Shown here: positions 46,992 to 55,368 of the stretch, piece after piece
Numbering within the stretch: the stretch's first letter is position 1
How the letters are laid out: each line of letters starts with the position of its first letter
DNA from: Idiomarina fontislapidosi
GTDB taxonomy: Bacteria; Pseudomonadota; Gammaproteobacteria; Enterobacterales; Alteromonadaceae
DNA: 64,000 nt
Assembly: GCF_003226255.1 (NCBI RefSeq)
Contig: NZ_QJST01000002.1
Coordinates: forward strand, 248,001-312,000
Direction of reading: 5' to 3'
Translations under genes and position numbers: made by a program
Notes under the pieces: model-generated
Told to the model about the DNA's origin: nothing
Seen by the model: only the letters and a program-made list of their open reading frames with translations
Databases searched by the model: none

Positions 46992-47462
46992 ATGGAACGA
47001 TTACAAGCAGGCGATAAAGCGCCTAAGTTTGAACTGTTAGACAAAAATGAAGAAAAAGTATCACTAGAAGCATTACTCAAAGAACATCGCGTACTGGTCT
47101 ATTTTTATCCAAAAGCGATGACACCAGGATGTACCGTACAAGCGCAGAACTTGCGCGATGAGAAGGAACGCCTCTTAGAGCACAATGTGATTTCAATCGG
47201 TATTAGCCCTGATGCACCCAAACGCTTAGCCAAATTCACCGATCGCGATGAACTCAATTTTACGCTACTGAGTGATGAAGATCATGCGGTCGCCGATCAG
47301 TTTGGCGTCTGGGGACCTAAAAAGTTTATGGGTAAAGAGTACGATGGTATTCATCGCATTAGCTTTTTAGTCGAGCAAGATGGAACGATTAGCCACGTTT
47401 TTGATAAGTTTAAGACAAAAGATCACCATGAGGTCGTTCTTAATCATTTAGCGCAAAACTAA
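46992..47462 (+). CDS. bcp: Peroxiredoxin of the Bcp/PrxQ family, single cysteine
   Basis: This 156-residue thiol peroxidase reduces hydroperoxides. The peroxidatic cysteine is C47 in TPGCTVQA. The usual resolving cysteine five residues later is Q52 here, and no other cysteine occurs in the protein, so it must work as a 1-Cys enzyme that depends on an external thiol. AGGAG precedes the ATG. It lies between dapA (divergent) and perM (convergent), the conserved gammaproteobacterial setting. Confidence 0.94.
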   Translation: MERLQAGDKAPKFELLDKNEEKVSLEALLKEHRVLVYFYPKAMTPGCTVQAQNLRDEKERLLEHNVISIGISPDAPKRLAKFTDRDELNFTLLSDEDHAVADQFGVWGPKKFMGKEYDGIHRISFLVEQDGTISHVFDKFKTKDHHEVVLNHLAQN

Positions 47463-47465
47463 GCG

Positions 47466-47504
47466 AATTAAACTGGCGGGGCGCGTCTGCCGCGCCAGTT
47501 AATT
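47466..47504. terminator. Hairpin between convergent bcp and perM genes
   Basis: AATTAAACTGGCG and CGCCAGTTAATT form a 12-bp stem with one bulged A around a GC-rich centre. The T-run is weak on both strands, so this is probably a bidirectional but poor terminator. Confidence 0.5.
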
Positions 47505-47512
47505 CATGCAAT

Positions 47513-48589
47513 TTACATCACTTCGTTAGGTTCCTGCTGCGCTTCCCGGCTCGACCATGCAGTAATCAACGCTTTCACTAGACTGGCTAACGGAATAGCA
47601 AAGAACACTCCCCAGAATCCCCATATACCACCAAATACCAAGACAGCGGCGATGATGTAAACAGGGTTTAAGCTCACAGCTTCAGAAAACAATAAAGGCA
47701 CGAGTACATTGCCGTCCAGAGCTTGAATAATGAGATAAGCCGCCATCACGTAAGCGAACGGTGCGGTCGCACCAAACTGGAACAGCGCAACCAATGCCAC
47801 CGGTATTGTCACTACCACGGCGCCAATATATGGGATCAATACCGACAATCCGACTAAAATTGAAAGCAGCGTGGTGTAACGTAAGTCAAAGGCAAAGAAT
47901 ACCGCGAATGAGGTCACCGTCACGACAATAACCTCAAGCGCCTTGCCTCGAATATAATTCATGATTTGCAGGTTCATTTCTTGGCCCACTTGTGTGATCA
48001 AGCGGCGGTTAGTGGGTAACACCCGACTAAAATGTGCCAGCAAAGTGTCTCTATCCTTCAGCATAAAAAACACTAACAATGGCACCACAATTAAGTACAC
48101 TAACATCGCCATGACATTAACTAAGGACGTAAGCGAACTCGTTAATATCTGCTCGCCAAGTCCCACCGCACGGCGTTTCAAACTCTGCATCAACTCGGTA
48201 ATTTGCGCCTCATCAATGACCGATGGGAACAATTCAGGTAACTTATGTAGCCACACCTGCAAATTTGCCAGCATATCGGGCATTTCGCGAATCAATGTCG
48301 TGCTTTGTTGCCAAACGACAGGCACCAAGGTCAGTAAGCAGAGTGTCGCTATACAAACGGTGAGGCTCATTACAATAATAGTGGCAGTTAACCGCCCTAC
48401 ACCCGCATCAATCAACCGATTAACCGGCCAATCGAGCAAATACGCCAATGCGATAGCGGCCAAGATGGGCGCCAAAATCCCACCGAAAAATACGATCAGT
48501 AAAACCGACACTATCAATAATAAAAATAGCGTCACTGCATTCGGGTCTGAAAACTTATTCCGATACCACTGCTGAATATATTGGAACAT
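47513..48589 (-). CDS. AI-2E/PerM-family transporter
   Basis: The 358-residue inner-membrane protein has about eight hydrophobic helices and the family pattern of a long central soluble segment (about 95-150) followed by SVLIPYIGAVVVTIP. Members are called PerM or AI-2E transporters; functions include sodium/proton exchange in a few cases, and autoinducer export is not proven for most. It sits between bcp and bepA, as in other gammaproteobacteria. The 136-base gap to bepA (48590-48725) is divergent and should hold both promoters. Confidence 0.92.
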   Translation of the reverse strand: MFQYIQQWYRNKFSDPNAVTLFLLLIVSVLLIVFFGGILAPILAAIALAYLLDWPVNRLIDAGVGRLTATIIVMSLTVCIATLCLLTLVPVVWQQSTTLIREMPDMLANLQVWLHKLPELFPSVIDEAQITELMQSLKRRAVGLGEQILTSSLTSLVNVMAMLVYLIVVPLLVFFMLKDRDTLLAHFSRVLPTNRRLITQVGQEMNLQIMNYIRGKALEVIVVTVTSFAVFFAFDLRYTTLLSILVGLSVLIPYIGAVVVTIPVALVALFQFGATAPFAYVMAAYLIIQALDGNVLVPLLFSEAVSLNPVYIIAAVLVFGGIWGFWGVFFAIPLASLVKALITAWSSREAQQEPNEVM

Positions 48590-48725
48590 GCCGAGCTTCC
48601 TGTTCGGTGCGATTAATAGTTCACGGTGCTTGCAATCTTACGGTAACACCATAAAGTAGAAAAGGAACTTATTGTAAATTAATGACTCTATTTTAAATAT
48701 TGCGTCATAACAGCGGTTATTGTGA

Positions 48726-50198
48726 ATGTTGTACATAAAAAAATTTAAGCGCTCGGTGACAAGTAGCGTGGCGCTTGCGCTCATGCTAGCGCTCCCAACC
48801 GCGTTCGAAGTCCCCAAAGCCCATGCTCAACAAAGTCGCGACCTACCCGAAATTGGTACGACCGGTGCCGGATTCATGAGTATCGAGCGTGAACAGGTGG
48901 TTGGCGACTATTATATGCGCCAATTGCGTGCGTCTGCACCGATTATACAAGACCCCGTTTTAAATAGTTATTTAAAGGATGTTGGGCAACGCTTAGTCCG
49001 TAATGCCGATAATGTGCGTTACCCGTTCAATTTCTTCTGGCTTAATATCAACGAAATAAATGCGTTCGCATTTATGGGTGGCTACGTGGGTGTGCATACA
49101 GGACTCATTCAACAGGCACGCAATGAATCTGAACTCGCCGCAGTGCTAGGGCACGAAATCGCTCACGTTACGCAACGCCATATCGTACGTAGTATGCAAG
49201 AGCAACAACGAAACATGCCGCTGACAATAGCCGGTGTGATCGGTTCAATATTACTCGGCATAGCGAACCCAGAGGCGGGTGCTGCGGGCCTTTACACCAC
49301 CTTAGGAGCGACGGGGCAGGCACAGATTAATTACACACGTCTATTTGAGCAAGAAGCCGACCGTATTGGGATTACCACACTCGCTAATGCGGGCTTTGAT
49401 CCGATGGGTGCACCTAATTTTTTCGGTCGCTTAGCCGATCAGTATCGCTATGTTTCGAAACCGCCTGAGATGCTGCTCACCCACCCGGTTCCCGAAGCGC
49501 GTATTTCAGACACGCGTACGCGCGCCGAGGCCATTGGTCGTCGTGATGTACCACAAAGCTTAGAGTTCGAGTTAGCTAAGGCGCGTATTGATGCGCGTTA
49601 TACCCGTAGTTCGCCCAACAGTGATTTTGTTAAGCTCACCCAAAGTGCGAGCGTCATCGACCAGCAAGCTGGTGGCTATGCGTTGGCAATCCGCGCGCTC
49701 GATGCGAATGACCCAACCACCGCACAAAAATGGCTCAACCCACTTATCGCGCGAAATCCGAGAAATCGCTTTTATATTGATGTGCAAACCGATATCTATC
49801 TTGCCCAAGATGAGGGCGAGAAAGCACTCAATATGCTTCAGCAAGAGTATATACGCAGCCCGGATGACCCGGTTATTCTATTAAACTACGCCAACGCCGC
49901 GATTCAATCTAACAACGCGGAACTTGGTGTTAAATTGCTGCGCAATTACTTACTCAGTGAGCCAGATTCAGTCACGGCGATGGATCTTTTGACAGATGCT
50001 TATGAACGGACGGCAGATCGCGCGGCGATGTACGAGACTCGTGCCGAAGCGTTGGCGTTGCGCGGTCGTTTTGATCTCGCGATTGACCAATTACAAACCG
50101 CACAGAATCACACCCAAAATAAGCTTACGGAAAAACGCTTAAATGCCCGTATTGACCAGCTACGAGCCGAGAAGGAACGCTTAAAACGCTTACTCTGA
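48726..50198 (+). CDS. bepA: Periplasmic M48 metalloprotease/chaperone BepA (YfgC)
   Basis: BepA (490 residues) promotes assembly or degradation of LptD and other outer-membrane proteins. A signal peptide ends after AHA near residue 34. The M48 zinc motif HEIAH lies near residue 143, and EQEADRIG supplies the third ligand. The C-terminal third is a set of TPR-like repeats (about 330-480). The protein is the usual length. It diverges from perM, and its last 9 bases overlap the convergent TlpA-like gene. Confidence 0.94.
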   Translation: MLYIKKFKRSVTSSVALALMLALPTAFEVPKAHAQQSRDLPEIGTTGAGFMSIEREQVVGDYYMRQLRASAPIIQDPVLNSYLKDVGQRLVRNADNVRYPFNFFWLNINEINAFAFMGGYVGVHTGLIQQARNESELAAVLGHEIAHVTQRHIVRSMQEQQRNMPLTIAGVIGSILLGIANPEAGAAGLYTTLGATGQAQINYTRLFEQEADRIGITTLANAGFDPMGAPNFFGRLADQYRYVSKPPEMLLTHPVPEARISDTRTRAEAIGRRDVPQSLEFELAKARIDARYTRSSPNSDFVKLTQSASVIDQQAGGYALAIRALDANDPTTAQKWLNPLIARNPRNRFYIDVQTDIYLAQDEGEKALNMLQQEYIRSPDDPVILLNYANAAIQSNNAELGVKLLRNYLLSEPDSVTAMDLLTDAYERTADRAAMYETRAEALALRGRFDLAIDQLQTAQNHTQNKLTEKRLNARIDQLRAEKERLKRLL

Positions 50199-50657
50199 AC
50201 GCGCTTCGGCGACTGCTTTATTTAGTGTCGCCTGAGTCTGTTCGCCAAGTAAAGGACCTGTTACCTCTCCGTCTGGACCGACAATATACGTGGCTGGCAG
50301 CATCTTCGGTCGATCAAACGGCAGTTTAGGCGCAGGTTGACTCAACGCCAACGGAAACTCAATGTCGTGTTTATCGGCTAATGCTTGTATTTGCTCATTA
50401 TTCATCGGATCGAAACTAATGCCGATCAACGTCAGTTCACTGTCATTCATCACCACATCGTGATGAAACTCATTGAGCTCGGGTAACTCTCGCAAACAGG
50501 GTGCGCACCACTCAGCAAAGTAATTGACCACCACGGTCGTACCTTGTGCAGCCTGCCAATCAATATCACTTCCATTATTTAATTGAATATCGGGTGCTTT
50601 CGAACATGCCGTAACACCCAAGGTAACAAGACTCGCAATCAGCAATGACAATTTCAT
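50190..50657 (-). CDS. TlpA-like thioredoxin-fold lipoprotein
   Basis: This 155-residue protein begins with a lipoprotein signal (lipobox GVTAC, cysteine near residue 18) and has the thioredoxin active site WCAPC (near 49-53) and a cis-proline region MLPATYIV. It should act in the periplasm as a disulfide reductase or isomerase, as in the TlpA/ResA group. The partner is unknown. It ends within the bepA 3' end, and its 5' side is divergent from the arsC-like gene. Confidence 0.9.
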   Translation of the reverse strand: MKLSLLIASLVTLGVTACSKAPDIQLNNGSDIDWQAAQGTTVVVNYFAEWCAPCLRELPELNEFHHDVVMNDSELTLIGISFDPMNNEQIQALADKHDIEFPLALSQPAPKLPFDRPKMLPATYIVGPDGEVTGPLLGEQTQATLNKAVAEARSE

Positions 50658-50714
50658 ATTTGCCCCGTATTCGTTATTATAAGTTTAAACGTTTGACTAA
50701 TAGAGTGACCCGAT

Positions 50715-51065
50715 ATGACTGCAGTTACCATATACCATAATCCCCGTTGTTCAAAGTCGCGCCAAACATTGGAGCTGCTGCAACAAAACGGCGTTGAGCC
50801 AACGATTATCAAATATTTAGAAACGCCCCCGAGCCAAACAGAACTGAACCAATTGTTGCAGAAACTCGGTTTAAGCCCTCGCGAGTTGATGCGGACTAAG
50901 GAAGCTGTATACAAAGAGCTGAACCTCGCGGATGAATCAAGCGACGATGTGTTGATAACGGCGATGGTTAATAACCCGAAGCTTATCGAACGTCCGATTG
51001 TGGTAAAAGGCGACGCCGCTGTGCTCGGTCGACCGCCAGAAAATGCATTGGAGCTCATTAAGTGA
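50715..51065 (+). CDS. arsC: ArsC-family arsenate reductase-like protein (YfgD)
   Basis: The 116-residue product carries the glutaredoxin-coupled ArsC active site NPRCSKSR (C12), LMRTKEAVYKELNL in the middle and the RPIVV arginine segment with GRPPE near the end. It resembles E. coli YfgD, encoded next to bepA, more than the plasmid ArsC. Whether it reduces arsenate in vivo is uncertain. No arsR or arsB gene is near. Its stop overlaps the GTG start of the wrbA-like gene. Confidence 0.92.
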   Translation: MTAVTIYHNPRCSKSRQTLELLQQNGVEPTIIKYLETPPSQTELNQLLQKLGLSPRELMRTKEAVYKELNLADESSDDVLITAMVNNPKLIERPIVVKGDAAVLGRPPENALELIK

Positions 51066-51643
51066 GTCGCTGTAACGTTATTATTTTTTATTTCAGTCGG
51101 GGCGGTCACACGCGTGCGCTCGCCGATGCGATAGCAGAAGGCGTCCACGCTACGGGTGCCGAAGCGCTGCTGCGGACCGTTGAAACAGACAGTGACGCCG
51201 CGAGTATGCGTGATTTACCACTCAGTAAAGACGAACTGGTAAGCTGCGATGGACTCATCATGGGCAGCCCAACACGCTTTGGACATATGAGTGCAAGTTT
51301 GCAAAAGTTTTGGGAGTCGACCAGTCGCGAATGGCTCAATGGCGAGCTCATCGACAAACCTGCTGCGGTGTTCACCACATCCAGCTCGCTCCACGGCGGG
51401 CAAGAGAGTACTTTGCTCAACATTGCATTACCATTATTGCACCATGGCATGCTGCTGACCGGGATCCCTTATGATCAGCCCAGTTTGCATCACGCCGATG
51501 CCGGCGGCTCCCCCTATGGCGCGGGTGCACTTAATCAAAACCCTAATGCTAAACTGACAGCAAATGAGCGAGCCAGTGCGATTGCATTAGGACAACGAGT
51601 CGCTACGATTGCGCGACAGCTTAAACAAACCAAGGATACCTAA
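51062..51643 (+). CDS. WrbA-like NAD(P)H:quinone oxidoreductase
   Basis: This 193-residue flavodoxin-fold protein has the FMN phosphate loop near the N-terminus (FYFSRGGHTRALA), SPTRFGHMS (near 79-87) and the TSSSLHGGQESTLL segment that is characteristic of the WrbA family. The family reduces quinones by two electrons and limits oxidative stress. It starts at a GTG overlapping the arsC-like stop (GTGA). In several gammaproteobacteria this gene lies between yfgD and the DUF2069 gene, as here. Confidence 0.92.
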   Translation: MSRCNVIIFYFSRGGHTRALADAIAEGVHATGAEALLRTVETDSDAASMRDLPLSKDELVSCDGLIMGSPTRFGHMSASLQKFWESTSREWLNGELIDKPAAVFTTSSSLHGGQESTLLNIALPLLHHGMLLTGIPYDQPSLHHADAGGSPYGAGALNQNPNAKLTANERASAIALGQRVATIARQLKQTKDT

Positions 51644-51644
51644 T

Positions 51645-52049
51645 ATGGCAGCCGAAATGGCACCTAGAACACGTTTTTTTCGCATCGCAACACAACTCGG
51701 TTACTGGCTACTGTTGGCACTACTGATCGTGTGGCATGGCATTATGCCGGAAACCGATGAAAGCGCCCTGCCTCGCTATCTATCATTGATCCTGTGGGTA
51801 CTTCCTATGCTGTTTCCGTTGCTGGGGCTGGTCAAGGGAAAACCATACACTCATGCTTGGTTTAACTTTATCCTGATGTTTTATTTCCTGCATGGACTGA
51901 CAACGGTGTATACGCATCCAGATGAACGTTTATGGTCCATTTTAGAAATCGTATTGACTACCATCGCGTTTGTAGGTGCTACGGGGTTTGCCCGCAATCG
52001 AGGTCGAGAACTAGGACTCGGTCTTAAAAAGCAAAAAGACGCTAAATAG
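51645..52049 (+). CDS. DUF2069 membrane protein
   Basis: The 134-residue protein has four hydrophobic helices and the family stretch LPMLFPLLGLVKGKPYTHAW. Function is unknown. I place the start at the ATG at 51645, with AAGGA eight bases upstream; an earlier in-frame ATG at 51609 lies inside the wrbA-like gene. It converges with hda and overlaps its end by 8 bases. Confidence 0.9.
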   Translation: MAAEMAPRTRFFRIATQLGYWLLLALLIVWHGIMPETDESALPRYLSLILWVLPMLFPLLGLVKGKPYTHAWFNFILMFYFLHGLTTVYTHPDERLWSILEIVLTTIAFVGATGFARNRGRELGLGLKKQKDAK

Positions 52050-52770
52050 CCAGTACTTGCTTAATAAATGGAATCGTTAGCTTACGTTGGTGCGCGATAG
52101 ACGCCTTATCGAGTTGATCTAAGTGCGCCAACAGCCCCGCCATATCGCGCCCCAAGCGATGCAACATAAACATCGCCACATCATGAGGCAATTGCAAGCC
52201 TCGCCATTGTGCTCTGAGTGTTAACGCCTTAGCTTTACCGTCATCGTCCAGTGGGCTCAATTGAAACGCTGTTGCCCATTGAATACGCGAGCGTAAATCA
52301 GGCAGTTCAACATCGAGCTGACTGGCACTTGCCGACGCCGTCATAATCAGGCGGCTATGACCCGCATCGGTCACTCGGTTAATCAGCTTAAACAACTCAT
52401 AACACCAGTCTGGATCGGTGAGTACCGCATCAATGTCGTCTAAGCAAATAATATCAAAAGCATCCAACCCTGCGAGCACCTGCTCGGCATCGCTATGCTT
52501 CAGTTCAGCAAGCGGCAGATACATGACATGCGTGGTCTGACTACCGAGTGAAACAACAGAATGCAGCAGATGACTTTTACCCGACCCCGACGCGCCCGAC
52601 AACAGCGTGAGCCGCTCCCCTTGCGTTTCAGTCACAGACTTATCCGCAATGCGTTTTAACCAGCGAACAACACTATCGTTCTGCTGCTCCAAGTAGGTTG
52701 TAAAGTTTTCATCGTCAGGCAGTTGCACGGCGAGTGTTAGCTGCTGTGGTTGCTGCTTTCCTGCTGCCAT
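52042..52770 (-). CDS. hda: DnaA regulatory inactivator Hda
   Basis: Hda (242 residues) joins the DNA-loaded beta clamp to stimulate hydrolysis of DnaA-bound ATP, preventing re-initiation. The N-terminus carries a clamp-binding QLTL motif. The AAA+ core has Walker A GASGSGKSHLL (near 59-69) and Walker B IICLDDIDAV. The start is the ATG at 52770, which shares a base with the upstream stop (TAATG); a GTG at 52788 is an unlikely extension. It is cotranscribed with the DUF2066 gene, a common arrangement. Confidence 0.94.
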   Translation of the reverse strand: MAAGKQQPQQLTLAVQLPDDENFTTYLEQQNDSVVRWLKRIADKSVTETQGERLTLLSGASGSGKSHLLHSVVSLGSQTTHVMYLPLAELKHSDAEQVLAGLDAFDIICLDDIDAVLTDPDWCYELFKLINRVTDAGHSRLIMTASASASQLDVELPDLRSRIQWATAFQLSPLDDDGKAKALTLRAQWRGLQLPHDVAMFMLHRLGRDMAGLLAHLDQLDKASIAHQRKLTIPFIKQVLAI

Positions 52771-53870
52771 TAGTCTGATGCCACCCACCGATAAGTGGTT
52801 GCATCCTCATTGTCTTCACTGACAAAGGCAAAGGGGTCTTGACGCTTCTGCTGCAAACGGCCATCCAATTCAATCGCTTGCAATAGATGGTCCGGCGTAT
52901 CCGTCAATGTAACCACAAAGCGACTGAATGTGGGCGCGTAATCGGTTAACTTAACTTGTTGAACAGACGTAACGCTGGCAATAAACCGCTGTACATCCAA
53001 AATACTTTGCCACCCTTTTATGCCCTCGATGCGAATAGGAAACTCGACCGATTGACTCTCACCCGAAGCGATTAACGCAAATTCGCCCGCCAATGTTTCA
53101 TGAAGCTGCTCGATAAAAGGCGTCGCCAAGAAGTCCTTAGAGTTAGCAAACACTTCTCCGGTTTGCCGCATGTCGCCCACACGTGCAACCCAATCGAGTC
53201 GCCAGCGACCTTTGTAGTCTTCAGATGCATCGGTTGGAACACCTAAATCAACCACCTTGGCAACCAAATAGCCATCAGCCCGATAACGCTGCGAAGCGTC
53301 TGCAATCGGTGTGAGGAACCGTCCCCAGATATCGGAAACACCCACTGAGGTCGCATCCGTCAAATCCATCAGCGGAAACTGCAGCGGCAAGCCGCGCTGT
53401 TTCGCGAGATGGCGTATCTGCTGAATAAAAATGGATTCGTCATTGGCCGCCAAAATATTGCGGTTGCCCCGTTCGTCACTGCTGGCAACCCACATCAACA
53501 GCTCAGGACGTCGGCTCCCCCAGTAAGGCAGTTGATTCACTTTAAAAAGCTCTGCAAGCTTTCGTCCGTCGAAGTTCGCGGTCAAATACAGTGTATTGCC
53601 ATCACGGCGGTAGCCGTATTGTAATAGGTAATCCTCTAACTGACGCTTGGCATTTTTTACAGCGCTGTTATCCAGCGTTGCTTCGGTGCCTGATATCTTG
53701 ATGACCACTTGTTCGAAAGCTGCTCGTAAGGCCTCCTCGCGCTGGCTCGACACCTGCGAGGCCACCTCTATCTCTGCGGAAAATAGGTCATCAATAAGCC
53801 GACCCTGTGCCGAAAAGCAGAGTAATAAACTCATCACACAGATCAGGTGTCGGACGATTGCGCGCGTCAT
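52770..53870 (-). CDS. DUF2066 periplasmic or exported protein
   Basis: This 366-residue protein begins with a signal peptide (hydrophobic core about residues 8-20, cut near AQG) and then a conserved N-terminal region with REEALRAAFEQVVIKISGT, typical of DUF2066. Function is unknown. It lies directly upstream of hda with a one-base overlap. Conserved linkage to hda is known in gammaproteobacteria, but a functional tie to replication control is not established. Confidence 0.9.
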   Translation of the reverse strand: MTRAIVRHLICVMSLLLCFSAQGRLIDDLFSAEIEVASQVSSQREEALRAAFEQVVIKISGTEATLDNSAVKNAKRQLEDYLLQYGYRRDGNTLYLTANFDGRKLAELFKVNQLPYWGSRRPELLMWVASSDERGNRNILAANDESIFIQQIRHLAKQRGLPLQFPLMDLTDATSVGVSDIWGRFLTPIADASQRYRADGYLVAKVVDLGVPTDASEDYKGRWRLDWVARVGDMRQTGEVFANSKDFLATPFIEQLHETLAGEFALIASGESQSVEFPIRIEGIKGWQSILDVQRFIASVTSVQQVKLTDYAPTFSRFVVTLTDTPDHLLQAIELDGRLQQKRQDPFAFVSEDNEDATTYRWVASD

Positions 53871-53941
53871 AAGCTAGCCTTAAAAATTTCGTTCATAAAA
53901 TGCATGTTAAACACCCAAACGCAACACGGCAAGTGACAACT

Positions 53942-53950
53942 TGTGGATAA
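53942..53950 (-). promoter_or_regulatory. Perfect DnaA box in the DUF2066-hda promoter region
   Basis: TTATCCACA reads on the minus strand, 72 bases upstream of the DUF2066 start. The 187-base gap 53871-54057 otherwise shows no gene. A link between DnaA and the hda operon would make regulatory sense, but one 9-mer can occur by chance. Confidence 0.45.
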
Positions 53951-54057
53951 CCTTGTGGGAATGCATTCGACAACACAGATTGAAGTAATTTATCGATAAA
54001 CTAGTCAAAATCAGGTCATATCGCTAGAATAAAGCAAATTTCGTGATCAGGAACATT

Positions 54058-55347
54058 ATGCTTAAAAAACAATTACGTGGCATTAGCTCGTTATTATCGA
54101 GTATCAGTTTGATAGGCGTCTGTGTCGGCATGACCAGTACGTTGCTCAGTTTACGCGCCACGATTGAAGATTTTGGCACCCTGGTCACCGGCTTTATCAT
54201 GTCCGCCTACTTCATCGGCTACCTATTTGGTTCGACTCGCGCGCCCAAGGATATTCGCCGTGTAGGGTATATTCGCTCCTTTGGCGGTCTCGCCGCGCTC
54301 GCTGCCGCCAGTGTATTGGTGCAAGCCATTTGGATTGACCCTGTGGTCTGGTTTGTGATGCGATTTGTCACGGGTTTTGCGATCTCAGGCATCTTTGTGA
54401 TTGTCGAAAGCTGGTTAAATACCATGGCTGATAATAAAAGCCGCGGCACTTTGTTGTCCATCTACCTCGTCATTATCTACAGTGGGCTTATCGCCGGACA
54501 GCTGATACTCGGTGTTGCCGATCCAGGTGGCTTTATTGCATTTGCCATCGTCGTATTGCTTATCAACTTAGCGCTGATCCCTATTTTGGTCAGTGTAACG
54601 GTCGAGCCGACCACTCACGAAAATCGCAAAGTCCCCGTTAGAATGCTTCTTAACACGGTCCCTTTAGGTGTCATTAACGCATTTATAATGCAAGCCTGCT
54701 ACGCGATGTTTTATGGTATTGGTCCAATGTACGCGTCCTACATCGGGCTGTCGGTTGTACAAATTACCTTCTTTATGTCGGCATTTATTGTCGGCGGCTT
54801 AATATCTCAAACGCCGTTTGGGTTATTATCTGATCGCATTGACCGCCGTATTGTCATTGCCATCTGTGCCGCCGGAGGAACCGCATCAGCAATCATGTTG
54901 GCGCAATTAGGTGCGGGTAACGCACTACTTATTTATCTTGTGGTGGCGATATTAGGCGCCTTTATTTTGCCGCTCTACTCGCTCGGCATGGCACATACAA
55001 ACGACTACTTGGAGAAAGACCAAATGGTCGGTGCAACCGGTGCCATTATTAAAATCGGTGGCGCTGGCAGCATCATCGGTGCGCCAGCCGTTGCGGCGTT
55101 AATGCAGTTTGGTGCGATTAATTACTTCTTTTTACTGTTAGGTGGACTCACCGCGTTTGTTGGCTGTTACGCGCTGTATCGTATTACCCGCCGTGCCAAG
55201 GCTGAAGAGCAGCTACACAGTAACTTTGCCATTTTGGCGCCGTCGCAAACATCTGATGAGCTATTAACATCAATGGCGGAAGAAGCGCCTGATGAAGAAG
55301 ATGACACGGAAGAGGAAGTCGATGGCTCAGCGGTGCTGAAGCGCTAA
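54058..55347 (+). CDS. Major facilitator superfamily transporter (YcaD-like)
   Basis: The 429-residue protein has 12 membrane helices. It includes a loop 2-3 segment in the style of motif A (FGSTRAPKDIRRVGYIRS) and its repeat LLSDRIDRRIVIA. The RFVTGFAISGIFVIVESWLN stretch is seen in YcaD-like MFS proteins. Substrate is unknown. The C-terminal 40 residues are strongly acidic. I choose the ATG at 54058 with AGGA six bases upstream over the GTG at 54043. It converges with pgm. Confidence 0.9.
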   Translation: MLKKQLRGISSLLSSISLIGVCVGMTSTLLSLRATIEDFGTLVTGFIMSAYFIGYLFGSTRAPKDIRRVGYIRSFGGLAALAAASVLVQAIWIDPVVWFVMRFVTGFAISGIFVIVESWLNTMADNKSRGTLLSIYLVIIYSGLIAGQLILGVADPGGFIAFAIVVLLINLALIPILVSVTVEPTTHENRKVPVRMLLNTVPLGVINAFIMQACYAMFYGIGPMYASYIGLSVVQITFFMSAFIVGGLISQTPFGLLSDRIDRRIVIAICAAGGTASAIMLAQLGAGNALLIYLVVAILGAFILPLYSLGMAHTNDYLEKDQMVGATGAIIKIGGAGSIIGAPAVAALMQFGAINYFFLLLGGLTAFVGCYALYRITRRAKAEEQLHSNFAILAPSQTSDELLTSMAEEAPDEEDDTEEEVDGSAVLKR

Positions 55348-55368
55348 TGCGCTTCAGCTGCCGAGGTA

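Noticed and set aside
47961-48575. 204-residue open frame antisense to the PerM-like gene
   Set aside because: It mirrors a long real membrane-protein gene, has no recognisable domain and lacks a ribosome binding site.
50654-51148. 164-residue open frame antisense to the arsC-like and wrbA-like genes
   Set aside because: It is a shadow of two well-supported coupled genes on the plus strand.
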